DNA of 64,000 nt from Pseudonocardia thermophila (lineage in GTDB: Bacteria > Actinomycetota > Actinomycetes > Mycobacteriales > Pseudonocardiaceae), in contig NZ_FRAP01000018.1 of the NCBI RefSeq assembly GCF_900142365.1, positions 1 through 64,000 of the forward strand, read 5' to 3'. The notes under the pieces were generated by a model. That model was not told where the DNA came from and did no database searches. It worked only from the letters and a program-made list of their open reading frames with translations. Positions within the stretch are counted from its first letter, which is position 1. Each line of letters starts with the position of its first letter. Made by a program: the position numbers and the translations under genes. Positions 17,475-28,207 of the stretch are shown in pieces.

Positions 17475-17722
17475 GGGGTCTCCTCGTTTAGGCTTCGGAC
17501 GGCACGACTCAGTGGAGACCCGACGACCCGGCTGCCGCGTACACGGCTGCCGGACCCGAGACCCGCTCACCTGTGGTGGCGGGTGGGAGCCGGGGCTCCA
17601 CTTGTATGCCCTGACGCACGAAAGAACGCGCGACGGGGTTGGTCGCATTCCCAGGGTAGCAGCCCAGGGCAACGCCCACCGGGCGGGGGCTGCTCTGCGA
17701 CCGATCGGCGCAACCCAGTCTA
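17475..17722 (-). promoter_or_regulatory. infC operon leader and promoter
   Basis: A TAGACT -10 box (17717-17722, minus strand) implies a leader of roughly 235 nt before infC. A hairpin is visible: AGCAGCCC at 17658-17665 pairs with GGGCTGCT at 17687-17694, with a nested CGCCC/GGGCG stem at 17673-17685. Long structured leaders before infC often bind L20 or act as attenuators. I cannot assign a known leader class by eye. Confidence 0.5.
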
Positions 17723-17744
17723 CGTGACGGCCCGGATTCCACGG

Positions 17745-17775
17745 TTGCGGTTGACGCAGCGTCAACTCCTACGCT
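17745..17775 (+). promoter_or_regulatory. MerR-type promoter/operator (19-bp spacer with palindrome)
   Basis: TTGCGG (17745-17750) and TACGCT (17770-17775) are separated by 19 bp, the elongated spacer diagnostic of MerR-activated promoters. Inside the spacer lies the near-perfect dyad GTTGACGCAGCGTCAAC (17750-17766). The ATG of the MerR gene is 8 bases after the -10 box, so the transcript is probably leaderless and autoregulated. Confidence 0.8.
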
Positions 17776-17782
17776 CGCGGGC

Positions 17783-18529
17783 ATGACCACGACCTGGTCG
17801 ACGCGGGAGGTGAGCAGGCTGGCGGGCGTCAGCTCCCGCACCCTGCGGCACTACGACCACATCGGGCTGCTGCGCCCCACCGGCACCGGAGCCGGCGGCA
17901 CCCGCTACTACGACCGGCAGCAGCTGCTGCGGCTGCAGCACATCCTCGTGCTGCGCGAGCTGGGCCTCGGCCTGCCGGAGATCGCCGAGGTCCTCGACGG
18001 CGGCACCGACGTCGTCGAGACCCTGCACCGCCACCACCGGCGGCTGCTGGCCGAGGCGGAACGACTGAAGACGCTGGCCGCCACGGTGGCCCGCACCATC
18101 GCCGAGCACGAGGGAGGGATCCCGGTGGGCGCGACCGAGATGTTCGACGGCTTCGCGGGCGATCCGTACGCCGAGGAGGCCGTCGACCGCTGGGGCGAGC
18201 GCGCCCGCCGGGCCCAGCAGCACGCGGCCACGTGGAGCGGCGGGGAGAAGCAGGACTTCCTCGACGAGCTGCGCGAGGTGAACGAGCTGCTCGCCGGCTA
18301 CCTGCGCGGCGGGGCGGGGCCGTCCGAGCCGCAGGTGCAGGAGGCGGTCACCAGGCACTACAAGTGGGTGTGCCGCACGTGGACCCCGGACCGGGCGGCC
18401 TACGTCGGCCTCGGCCGCATGTACGTCGAGGACGAGCGGTTCACGCAGAACCTCGACCGCGTCGAGCCCGGCCTCGCCGCCTTCCTGCGCGACGCGATCG
18501 AGGTCTGGGCCCCGGCCCACCTGAACTGA
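17783..18529 (+). CDS. TipAL-like MerR-family regulator with TipAS domain
   Basis: A 248-residue MerR regulator. The N-terminal winged helix-turn-helix reads STREVSRLAGVSSRTLRHYDHIGLL (about 6-30). A coiled-coil dimerisation helix spans about 75-110. The remaining part, containing AWKQDF-like EKQDFLDELREVN and a RHYKWVCRTWTPDRAAYVGLGRMYV stretch, matches the TipAS antibiotic-recognition domain. TipAL of Streptomyces binds thiopeptides covalently through a cysteine; here one cysteine lies in the WVCRTWTP segment (inference that it corresponds). It is preceded by its own MerR operator and followed by a hairpin terminator. Confidence 0.88.
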   Translation: MTTTWSTREVSRLAGVSSRTLRHYDHIGLLRPTGTGAGGTRYYDRQQLLRLQHILVLRELGLGLPEIAEVLDGGTDVVETLHRHHRRLLAEAERLKTLAATVARTIAEHEGGIPVGATEMFDGFAGDPYAEEAVDRWGERARRAQQHAATWSGGEKQDFLDELREVNELLAGYLRGGAGPSEPQVQEAVTRHYKWVCRTWTPDRAAYVGLGRMYVEDERFTQNLDRVEPGLAAFLRDAIEVWAPAHLN

Positions 18530-18540
18530 CGCGAGTTGCT

Positions 18541-18569
18541 CCGACGGGCACGGCGAGTTCGCCCGTCGG
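18541..18569 (+). terminator. GC hairpin after the MerR gene
   Basis: CCGACGGGC (18541-18549) and GCCCGTCGG (18561-18569) form a perfect 9-bp stem with an 11-base loop, 11 bases after the MerR stop codon. There is no U tract, as usual for actinobacterial hairpin terminators. Confidence 0.6.
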
Positions 18570-18595
18570 GGAGTCTCCGCGCGGGCGCAGACCTG

Positions 18596-18658
18596 CGTCG
18601 AGAACGACGTTGTCGTGATCGAATCGCGTTGTTGATCACCTCAACGTCGTTCTCGACG
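18596..18658. repeat. Long dispersed palindrome, copy 1
   Basis: Arms of 25 nt (18596-18620 and 18634-18658) are inverted copies with two mismatches around a 13-base loop. The arm begins CGTCGAGAACGACGTTG. The same element recurs at 29552-29616 and 30509-30567. It lies between the MerR gene and a decayed gene whose remaining frame ends inside the right arm. Confidence 0.85.
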
Positions 18659-19260
18659 GGTCCTCAGCCGGCGCGCCGCCGACCGGCCCGGCACCGCCTC
18701 AGCCGATCGCGCGTCGATCCAGCCGACCGTCATCCGCTCGCTGCGCTGGTTCTCGAGCCAGACCTCCAGCTCGGCCCGCGCACCTCCGTCGATCGGTTCG
18801 AGCACCCGCCGTGCGTCGTGAGGACGTCGCCGGCCTGGACGGGCACGAGGGAGCGCAGGTCGAGGTGCCCGCTGCGCTCCCAGGACGTGCCGAACAGCTC
18901 GCGCGCCATCCGGCCGATCCAGTTGGCCCCATGAGCCCCTGCGCCAGCGGCCGCTCGTGCCCGGCCGGCGGGCCATCTCGATGTCGGTGTGGATGGAGCG
19001 TCAGAAGGCGTGCACGTTGGAGCACAGCGAGATCTGTCTGGCGGACCTCGAATGCGCCGGCCGACGACCGGACCTCCAGCCGGGGGTCCGGAATACGCGC
19101 GACCGACCGTCGGCCCGGAGCGGACTCCCCCGCGCACCGTGCGGAACGCCGTCCTGACGCCGCCGCCTGTGCCCATCGGGGTGCCCGGCGGCGGCGCGGC
19201 AATCTCGTGATCATGGCGCAGCGGGCCGGGGCGCACCTCGTCGAGGTCGACGCCGCCCAC
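18641..19260 (-). pseudogene. Decayed MaoC/hot-dog acyl dehydratase-like gene
   Basis: Fragments in two minus-strand frames join into a recognisable MaoC-type (R-hydratase, hot-dog fold) C-terminal half. One frame reads RQISLCSNVHAF then a TGA at 19001-19003, then RSIHTDIEMARR. Another continues ANWIGRMARELFGTSW and RSLVPVQAGDVLTTHG, and a third has ELEVWLENQRSERMTVGW. At least one nonsense codon (probably from a tryptophan) and two frameshifts are needed to connect them. The N-terminal part is not recognisable. The last frame stops inside palindrome copy 1. I read it as a dead gene, not an overlapping intact one. Confidence 0.65.
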
Positions 19261-19332
19261 GCGGTGACGGTGTCCCGGCCCGACGTGGTCACCGACGTCA
19301 TCCTGCAGGCGGCGCGGAAGACCGCGCGCTGA
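19207..19332 (+). pseudogene. C-terminal remnant of an alpha/beta hydrolase
   Basis: The plus strand encodes FMAQR-like MAQRAGAHLVEVDAAHAVTV followed by SRPDVVTDVILQAA, which matches the very C-terminal segment of alpha/beta hydrolases, where the catalytic histidine sits in the DAAHAV motif. Nothing upstream encodes the rest of the fold (nucleophile elbow or oxyanion loop). It ends 24 bp before the convergent uvrA stop. It is a leftover of a deletion in the 18.6-19.3 kb scar. Confidence 0.6.
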
Positions 19333-19355
19333 CCGACGGGCCGGCCCCGCCCTGC

Positions 19356-22286
<2,931 letters not shown>

Positions 22287-22495
22287 GGTGGGGAGCCTCC
22301 TGATCGGGCGGCCGGAGCGCTGTGAGCGGCCCGGTCGCCGCCCCGACCCATGCTACGAGCGACCACCGACGGAATTCGGCCGAGCGCCGGGGATCGCCTG
22401 GAACAGGATCGCACAGACGTTCGAAGATCGATCTCCGGGGTCCGTGCTCCGTCAGGACGGGGAACGCTGGTCCCTCTGAGGTCATTCCCCGCCGG

Positions 22496-23086
22496 TCAGT
22501 CCCCGCCGCCGTCGCTCTCGGCGTCCGGTCCCGGGTCGGGGGTCGACAGGCCGCGGGCGGCGTACTCCTCGGAGGCCCTCACGACCTGCACCTGATCGCC
22601 GATCTGCAGGAAGTCGAACCACGCCTTCGCGTCCTCGGGGGCGAGGCGGACGCAGCCCGCCGAAGCGCGGGTCGGGTCGCCGGCGTGGAAGGCGATGCCG
22701 CCGTCGTCGAAGAAGACCGCCCAGGGCATCGGCGCGGGCTCGCCGTCGGGCAGGCGGAACTCGCTGCTCCGGCGGTCGGCCTCCTTGCGGTAGACGCGCA
22801 GGGAGTGGCCGACCGGAGTCTCGGCGCCGGCGCCGCCGGAGGAGATCCGGACCGGGCCCCGAACGACCTCGCCGTCGGCGATCAGCCAGGACTGCTGCGA
22901 CTCCAGGTCCACGCAGGCCCGTGCGGTGATCGAGCACGGGGTGCCCTCGACCAGCGGCTTCGAGCGCGTGGCCTGCGCGGCCGGGGACGCGGCGTCGGCC
23001 TCGGCGAACGCCTGGCCGGCCAGCACCGTCGTCGCCACCGTCACCGAGGCGGCCATCACCACGACCAGCGCCCGCGCCTTACCCAT
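22496..23086 (-). CDS. Secreted L,D-transpeptidase (YkuD domain)
   Basis: A 196-residue protein with a Sec signal peptide (basic MGKAR, hydrophobic stretch 6-22, AxA-like cleavage near AFAEA at 26-30). The YkuD catalytic motif is complete: H134 in IAFHAGDP and C145 in SAGCVRL. Such enzymes form 3-3 cross-links in peptidoglycan or attach proteins. It is short, with no bacterial Ig or SH3 domain, and ends in an acidic glycine-rich tail. The frame is open far upstream (to 23509) through repeats; the ATG at 23086 is chosen for its signal peptide. Confidence 0.87.
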   Translation of the reverse strand: MGKARALVVVMAASVTVATTVLAGQAFAEADAASPAAQATRSKPLVEGTPCSITARACVDLESQQSWLIADGEVVRGPVRISSGGAGAETPVGHSLRVYRKEADRRSSEFRLPDGEPAPMPWAVFFDDGGIAFHAGDPTRASAGCVRLAPEDAKAWFDFLQIGDQVQVVRASEEYAARGLSTPDPGPDAESDGGGD

Positions 23087-23238
23087 GCCGATCTCACTTT
23101 CTGCGATCAGAAGTGCACGTTCGGTTGACACACTCGAGAGAGCAACGTCCGACCAGACGGGAGGATGCGGCCGTTCAGCGCAGATCCGCTGCGCCGAATC
23201 CACCTGTCCGGCGCGACGGACGGCCGACCGAGGTCGTG

Positions 23239-23363
23239 GCGAGTCGCGCATTCGGCCGGGCGAGCACCGCATCTCGTGCGGCGAGTCCCGCATCTGGTGG
23301 CGCGAGTCGCGCGTGTGGGTCGGCGAGTCCTCCGCCACGGCCGGCGAGTGCTGCGTCTCGCCC
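23239..23363. repeat. 21-bp tandem repeat tract (six units)
   Basis: Six consecutive units each begin GCGAGT or GCGAGC: 23239-23259, 23260-23280, 23281-23301, 23302-23322, 23323-23343 and 23344-23363 (20 bp). The first half of each unit (GCGAGTCCCGCATCT-like) is better conserved than the second. Inverted copies of the core (GAACGCGGGACTCGC at 23510-23524 and CGCCGGACTCGG near 23465) follow downstream. The stretch 23087-23536 contains no convincing gene; its open frames have repeat-driven composition. Confidence 0.8.
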
Positions 23364-23536
23364 GCGAGGCGATCGCGGGGCGCGTGATGCCCCAGAACCG
23401 AGCGGAAGGCCTCGACGCCTGACTCGTCGAGCCGGGTCTCCGGGCTCGCGCCGCGGCGTGCACCGAACGCCGGACTCGGCCCGACCGGACGCGAGACGTG
23501 CCGAACCACGGAACGCGGGACTCGCCGCCTCCCGGC

Positions 23537-24379
23537 TCAAGCGCGGCGGGCCCAGGCATCGATCGCGCAGTACGCCCCGAACGCCGCGATCCCCGCCGCG
23601 ACGAGGGCGAGCGCGACCACGCCCCACGAATTCGTGCCCAGCGCGCGCAGCACGCCGTCGAACCCGGCCGAGCGCAGCGGGTCGGCCGTGGACGCGGCCC
23701 GCACGAACGAACCGCCCACCCCGCCGAGCGCCACCGCCCGGCCGAGGTTGCCCGCCCGGCCGAGCCAGCGGGCCAGCCCGAGCAGGGCCGGCGACAGGTC
23801 GCGTTCGCGCAGGTCACCGAGGTAGGTGGCGCGGATCGCCGTGTAGACCATGCTCGCCGCCACGGCGATCGCGGTGATCCCGATCGCCGCCACGACCACC
23901 CGCCCGCCCGGCAGCACGAGCAGGGACGCGGTGAGCGAGCGCACCGAGGCGTCGCCGTCGGCGAGCCGCTCTCCCAGCAGCGCCGGCAGCACGGCCGCTG
24001 CCACCGCGAACACCGCGAGCGCCTTCGCGGCCGCGCCGACCCGCTTGCGGAACCGTTCGCCGCCGCTCACCCACCGGAACCCGGTGGCCGCGGCGCACAC
24101 CTGCCACACCCCGAACGCGACGAGCCCGGCGGCGGCCACCCCGAGCAGCGCTCGGCCGACCGGTCCGAGCGCGGCGACGACCGTGACCGCGCCGCCCTGG
24201 TCGGCCGCGGGCTGCCCGCGGACCCCGATCATCGCGGCGACCACGAGGTAGGCGATGAGCACGTGCACGACCCCGTACGCCGCGATCCCGGCCCGGCCGA
24301 GCACCTCCACCCAGCGCCCGGGGGCGTCGCCGCCGCCCCGGGCCGCGGCGCGCACACTGGTGCCGAGGTCTCGGATCAC
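23537..24379 (-). CDS. DUF1206 multi-pass membrane protein
   Basis: A 280-residue integral membrane protein with six hydrophobic segments arranged as three repeated two-helix units, the DUF1206 pattern. The first pair spans about 25-90, the second about 105-180 and the third about 205-275. Function is unknown for the family. The start is uncertain: GTG at 24379 is the first in-frame candidate after the stop-free upstream stretch, with GTG at 24355 as an alternative. It is divergent from aspS. Confidence 0.8.
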   Translation of the reverse strand: MIRDLGTSVRAAARGGGDAPGRWVEVLGRAGIAAYGVVHVLIAYLVVAAMIGVRGQPAADQGGAVTVVAALGPVGRALLGVAAAGLVAFGVWQVCAAATGFRWVSGGERFRKRVGAAAKALAVFAVAAAVLPALLGERLADGDASVRSLTASLLVLPGGRVVVAAIGITAIAVAASMVYTAIRATYLGDLRERDLSPALLGLARWLGRAGNLGRAVALGGVGGSFVRAASTADPLRSAGFDGVLRALGTNSWGVVALALVAAGIAAFGAYCAIDAWARRA

Positions 24380-24488
24380 CCTCCCGTGGTACCCACCGTG
24401 GACAGGGCGGTAACCGATCGAGCCCGCAGTCGGCGTACCGGTAGCTTTGACGGCCGAGACACCCGCGAACAGACGATCTGGATGGACG

Positions 24489-26264
24489 ATGCACCGATAC
24501 CGGTCCCACACGTGCGGCGAGCTGACCACTGCCGACGTCGACTCCGAGGTCCGCCTCGCGGGATGGCTGCACAACCGGCGTGATCTGGGCGGCGTGCTCT
24601 TCGTGGACCTGCGGGACAACTCCGGGATCGTCCAGCTGGTCGCGCGCCCCGACTCCCCCGCGTACGAGCCGCTGGGCAGCCTGCCGAAGGAGACCGTGAT
24701 CCGGGTCGACGGGCGGGTGCTGCGCCGCGACCCGGAGAACGTCAACCCGGACCTGCCCACCGGTGAGGTCGAGGTCGGCGTCACCGAGCTCGAGGTCCTC
24801 GGCACCTGCGACCCGCTGCCGTTCAGCGTGTTCCCGGAGGAGAAGGTCAACGAGGAGCTGCGGCTGACCTACCGCTTCCTCGACCTGCGCCGCCAGCGGA
24901 TGCACGAGAACATCAAGCTGCGCTCGCGGGTGATCGCCGCCCTGCGCGAGAAGATGACCGCGCGCGGCTTCCTCGACCTGCAGACCCCGATCCTGTCCGC
25001 GACCAGCCCCGAGGGCGCACGCGACTACCTGGTGCCATCGCGCAACCACCCCGGCAAGTTCTACGCGCTGCCGCAGGCGCCGCAGCAGTTCAAGCAGCTG
25101 CTGATGGTGTCCGGGTTCGACCGGTACTTCCAGATCGCCCCCTGCTTCCGCGACGAGGACAGCCGCGCCGACCGCTCCCCCGGCGAGTTCTACCAGCTCG
25201 ACATGGAGATGAGCTTCGCCGAGCAGGAGGACGTCTTCGGCGTCATCGAGGAGGTCATGACGGAGCTCTTCACCGAGTTCCGCCCGGACCGGCGCACCAC
25301 CTCCCCGTTCCCGCGGATCCCGTACGCCGACGCGCTCGCCCGCTACGGCACCGACAAGCCGGACCTGCGCTCGGAGCTGGAGCTGGTCGACGTCTCCCAC
25401 CTCTTCGCGGGCAGCCCGTTCCGCGCGTTCGCCGACAAGCACGTCCGCGCGCTGGCCGTGCACGACACCGCCGACCAGCCGCGCTCGTTCTACGACCAGC
25501 TCGGCGCGTTCGCCGTCGAGCAGGGCGCGCAGGGCCTGGCCTGGGTGAAGGTCGGCGCCGACGGCGCGCTCAGCGGCCCGATCGCGAAGTTCCTCGACGA
25601 GGAGACCCGCCAGAAGCTGCTCACCGAGGTGCAGGGCAAGCCCGGCACCGCGATCTTCTTCGGCGCTGGCACCGTCGAGGAGGTCGGTCGGATCATGGGC
25701 GCCGTGCGCGTCGAGGCGGCGAAGCGGGCCGGGCAGTTCGTCGAGGACGAGTTCCGCTTCTGCTGGATCGTCGACTTCCCGATGTACGAGCGGAACGAGG
25801 AGACGGGCGCGATCGAGTTCAGCCACAACCCGTTCTCGATGCCGCAGGGCGGGATGGAGGCGCTGCGCACGAAGGACCCGCTGGAGATCAAGGCCTGGCA
25901 GTACGACATCGTCTGCAACGGCATCGAGCTGTCCTCGGGCGCGGTCCGAAACCACCAGCCCGAGATCATGTACGAGGCGTTCCGCATCGTCGGCTACACG
26001 AAGGAGCAGGTCGACGCGGAGTTCGGCGGTCTCATCCGAGCGTTCCACTACGGTGCGCCGCCGCACGCCGGCATCGCGCCGGGCGTGGACCGGATCGTGA
26101 TGATGCTGGCCGACGAGCCGAACATCCGCGAGGTCATCGCGTTCCCGCTCAATCAGAACGCGCAGGACCTGCTCATGGGCGCGCCCAGCCCGGTCGACGA
26201 GGCCCGGCTGCGGGAGCTGCACCTCGCGCTGCGGCTCCCCCCGACGAAGAAGGGGTCGCCGTGA
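24489..26264 (+). CDS. aspS: Aspartate--tRNA ligase
   Basis: A 591-residue bacterial-type AspRS. It has an N-terminal anticodon-binding OB fold, class II motif 2 (CFRDEDSRADRSPGEFYQLD), the bacterial GAD insertion around 290-420 and motif 3 (PGVDRIVMMLA). The ATG at 24489 is chosen because MHRYRSHTCGEL aligns with the usual AspRS N-terminus; an upstream start would add 14 unconserved residues. The next gene overlaps its stop. Whether it is discriminating (Asp only) cannot be decided by eye. Confidence 0.96.
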   Translation: MHRYRSHTCGELTTADVDSEVRLAGWLHNRRDLGGVLFVDLRDNSGIVQLVARPDSPAYEPLGSLPKETVIRVDGRVLRRDPENVNPDLPTGEVEVGVTELEVLGTCDPLPFSVFPEEKVNEELRLTYRFLDLRRQRMHENIKLRSRVIAALREKMTARGFLDLQTPILSATSPEGARDYLVPSRNHPGKFYALPQAPQQFKQLLMVSGFDRYFQIAPCFRDEDSRADRSPGEFYQLDMEMSFAEQEDVFGVIEEVMTELFTEFRPDRRTTSPFPRIPYADALARYGTDKPDLRSELELVDVSHLFAGSPFRAFADKHVRALAVHDTADQPRSFYDQLGAFAVEQGAQGLAWVKVGADGALSGPIAKFLDEETRQKLLTEVQGKPGTAIFFGAGTVEEVGRIMGAVRVEAAKRAGQFVEDEFRFCWIVDFPMYERNEETGAIEFSHNPFSMPQGGMEALRTKDPLEIKAWQYDIVCNGIELSSGAVRNHQPEIMYEAFRIVGYTKEQVDAEFGGLIRAFHYGAPPHAGIAPGVDRIVMMLADEPNIREVIAFPLNQNAQDLLMGAPSPVDEARLRELHLALRLPPTKKGSP

Positions 26265-27079
26265 CGGTCACGCTCTGCCGCACCTGCGGCGTCGAGCACG
26301 CCGAGCCGCTGCCGGAGGTCTGCGCGATCTGCGCCGACGAACGGCAGTGGGTCCCGGCCGAGGGCCAGAAGTGGACGACGCTGGAGGACCTGCAGGACGA
26401 CGGCACCAACGTCGTCGTCCGCGAGCTGGAGCCGGACCTCTACGGGATCTCGGCGCAGCCGTCGGTCGGGATCGGCCAGCTGACGAAGCTGCTGCGCACC
26501 CCGGAGGGCAACCTGCTCTGGGACCCGATCGGCTACCTCGACGACGCAGGGGTGGCCCGGGTGGCCGAGCTCGGCCCGGTGCGGGCGATCATGGCCAGCC
26601 ACCCGCACATGTTCGGCGTGCAGGTGGAGTGGAGCCGCGCGCTCGGCGGCGTGCCGGTGCTGGTGTCGGAGGCCGACGCCCGGTGGGTCGCCCGCCCCGA
26701 CGAGGTGATCAGCACCTGGAGCGGCACCCGGGAGGTCCTGCCCGGGGTGACGGCGTTCCAGCCGGGCGGGCACTTCCCGGGCAGCGCGGTCGTCCACTGG
26801 GCGGCCGGGGCGGGCGGCAAGGGCGTGCTGCTGTCGTCCGACACGATCTTCGCCAACCCCGATCGCGTGTCGGTCAGCTTCATGCGCAGCTACCCGAACC
26901 GGATCCCGCTCTCCGCCGCCGTGGTGGACCGGATCGCGAACGCCGTCTCCGGCTACGCGTTCGACCGGCTGTACGGCAACTTCGACAACGTGATCCCGAC
27001 CGACGCGGCGGCGGTCGTGCGCCGCTCCGCCGACCGGCACATCGCCTGGGTGCGCGGCGACTACGACCACCTCACCTGA
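26261..27079 (+). CDS. Metallo-beta-lactamase-fold-like hydrolase with N-terminal zinc ribbon
   Basis: A 272-residue protein starting with two CxxC pairs (CRTCG and CAIC), suggesting a small zinc ribbon. The rest resembles MBL-fold hydrolases of the glyoxalase II type, with ASHPHMFG near residue 110 and LLSSDTIF near 190. The canonical HxHxDH metal motif is not intact, so activity may be altered or lost. The GTG start overlaps the aspS stop, implying co-transcription. No specific substrate can be assigned. Confidence 0.7.
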   Translation: MTVTLCRTCGVEHAEPLPEVCAICADERQWVPAEGQKWTTLEDLQDDGTNVVVRELEPDLYGISAQPSVGIGQLTKLLRTPEGNLLWDPIGYLDDAGVARVAELGPVRAIMASHPHMFGVQVEWSRALGGVPVLVSEADARWVARPDEVISTWSGTREVLPGVTAFQPGGHFPGSAVVHWAAGAGGKGVLLSSDTIFANPDRVSVSFMRSYPNRIPLSAAVVDRIANAVSGYAFDRLYGNFDNVIPTDAAAVVRRSADRHIAWVRGDYDHLT

Positions 27080-27086
27080 GCGTCGT

Positions 27087-28082
27087 TCAGACGGCCGCCG
27101 CGGCGACCTCCAGGAAGCGCTCCAGCTCGCGGTGCCGATCCGGGCCGCACGGCTGGAACACGATCTCGGTGACGCCCTGTTCGCCGAGCTCGTCGATCCG
27201 GCGCCGCAGCTCGTCCTTCGTGCCGCTGAGCGTGGCCTGGCGCAGCATGGCGTGCCCGCCCGCGTCCCAGGCGGCCTGGTCGGCCTCGTTGAGCGTGACG
27301 CAGTGCTGGGAGTGGACCGCGAGGTGGCGCCTCTCGGGCGGGGTCTTCTCGACCACGGCCATCCACTCCGCGCCGCCGGGCAGCTCGCGCACCGCGTCGG
27401 GGCCGCCGAACTCGTACGCCCCGTGGTACGCCAGCGCCCACCCGGGACCGGCGGCGGCCCGGGCGTGGTCGGAGTCCTGCGGCTCGTCCTCGTCGAGGAC
27501 GGTGCCCCAGGCCAGGTAGGGCACCCAGGAGTGCTCGCGGGCGAACTCGGGCATCTGCAGGGTCACGTAGAGCCCGTCCCCCAGCTCCTTGGCGACCTGG
27601 TCGCCCTTCGGGCCGAGGGCGCCGATGAGGACGGGGACGTCGATGGGGCGGGCGGGGGCGTGCCCGTCGGGGTGCAGCATCTGCATCTGCGCGCCCTCCC
27701 ACTCGACGACCTCGCCGCGCAGCAGGCCCTTGTAGGCGCGGATGTAGCGCTCCATGTACGCCCAGGTGATCGCCCGGTAGCCCATGGCGCGGCGGCCGGT
27801 GAACCCGGTGCCGAACGAGATCGCGACCCGGCCGGGCGCCAGCGCGACCAGGGTGGCGGTGGCGGCCGCGTTGACCATCGGATGGCGCAGGCTGGGCACC
27901 AGCACGCCGGGACCGAGTCCGATGCGCTCGGTGCGTTCGGCCGCGAGCGCGAGGATCATCCACACGTCGGGGCTCTGCTGCGGGGTGTCGTAGATCCAGG
28001 CGCGGTGGTAGCCGAGGCGTTCCGCCACCACGATGTCGTCCGGGGAGTGCAGCGCGGTCGGGAAGGCGCAAGAGACGTCCAC
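27087..28082 (-). CDS. LLM-class (luciferase-like) F420-dependent oxidoreductase
   Basis: A 331-residue TIM-barrel flavin/F420 oxidoreductase. Features are the RAWIYDTPQQSPDVW strand near residue 30, IGLGPGVLVPSLRHP, and the PVLIGALGPKG nucleotide-binding region. Actinobacteria carry many paralogues, often coenzyme F420 dependent. The GTG at 28082 has an AGGAGG site 8 bases upstream, so a longer frame starting at 28175 is rejected. It converges with the MBL-like gene with 7 bp between stops. Substrate unknown. Confidence 0.85.
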   Translation of the reverse strand: MDVSCAFPTALHSPDDIVVAERLGYHRAWIYDTPQQSPDVWMILALAAERTERIGLGPGVLVPSLRHPMVNAAATATLVALAPGRVAISFGTGFTGRRAMGYRAITWAYMERYIRAYKGLLRGEVVEWEGAQMQMLHPDGHAPARPIDVPVLIGALGPKGDQVAKELGDGLYVTLQMPEFAREHSWVPYLAWGTVLDEDEPQDSDHARAAAGPGWALAYHGAYEFGGPDAVRELPGGAEWMAVVEKTPPERRHLAVHSQHCVTLNEADQAAWDAGGHAMLRQATLSGTKDELRRRIDELGEQGVTEIVFQPCGPDRHRELERFLEVAAAAV

Positions 28083-28207
28083 CAGCCGGTCCTCCTCTTC
28101 GAGGCGTGCGATCCGGTCCCCGCGTCGCACGATGAGACATCGGACGTGCGACGCACGTGGGAATGTGACGGTCACCTCAGTCTAGCGCCGATCACCCGGG
28201 AGAGCCG

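Noticed and set aside
17475-17765. N-terminal extension of IF-3 to an upstream ATG
   Set aside because: The extension has no conservation, crosses the leader hairpin, promoter and MerR operator, and a ribosome site fits the ATT at 17474.
18730-19260. An intact 176-residue gene
   Set aside because: Recognisable MaoC-like pieces are spread over several frames with a stop between them, so the single frame is a chance assembly.
23239-23363. The tandem repeats as a CRISPR array
   Set aside because: Units are contiguous 21-bp degenerate copies with no constant repeat plus unique spacer structure, and no cas genes are present.
23814-26222. An 802-codon minus-strand frame opposite aspS
   Set aside because: Shadow of aspS; residues are dominated by Val/Leu/Arg/Gln patterns expected from antisense of GC-rich codons.
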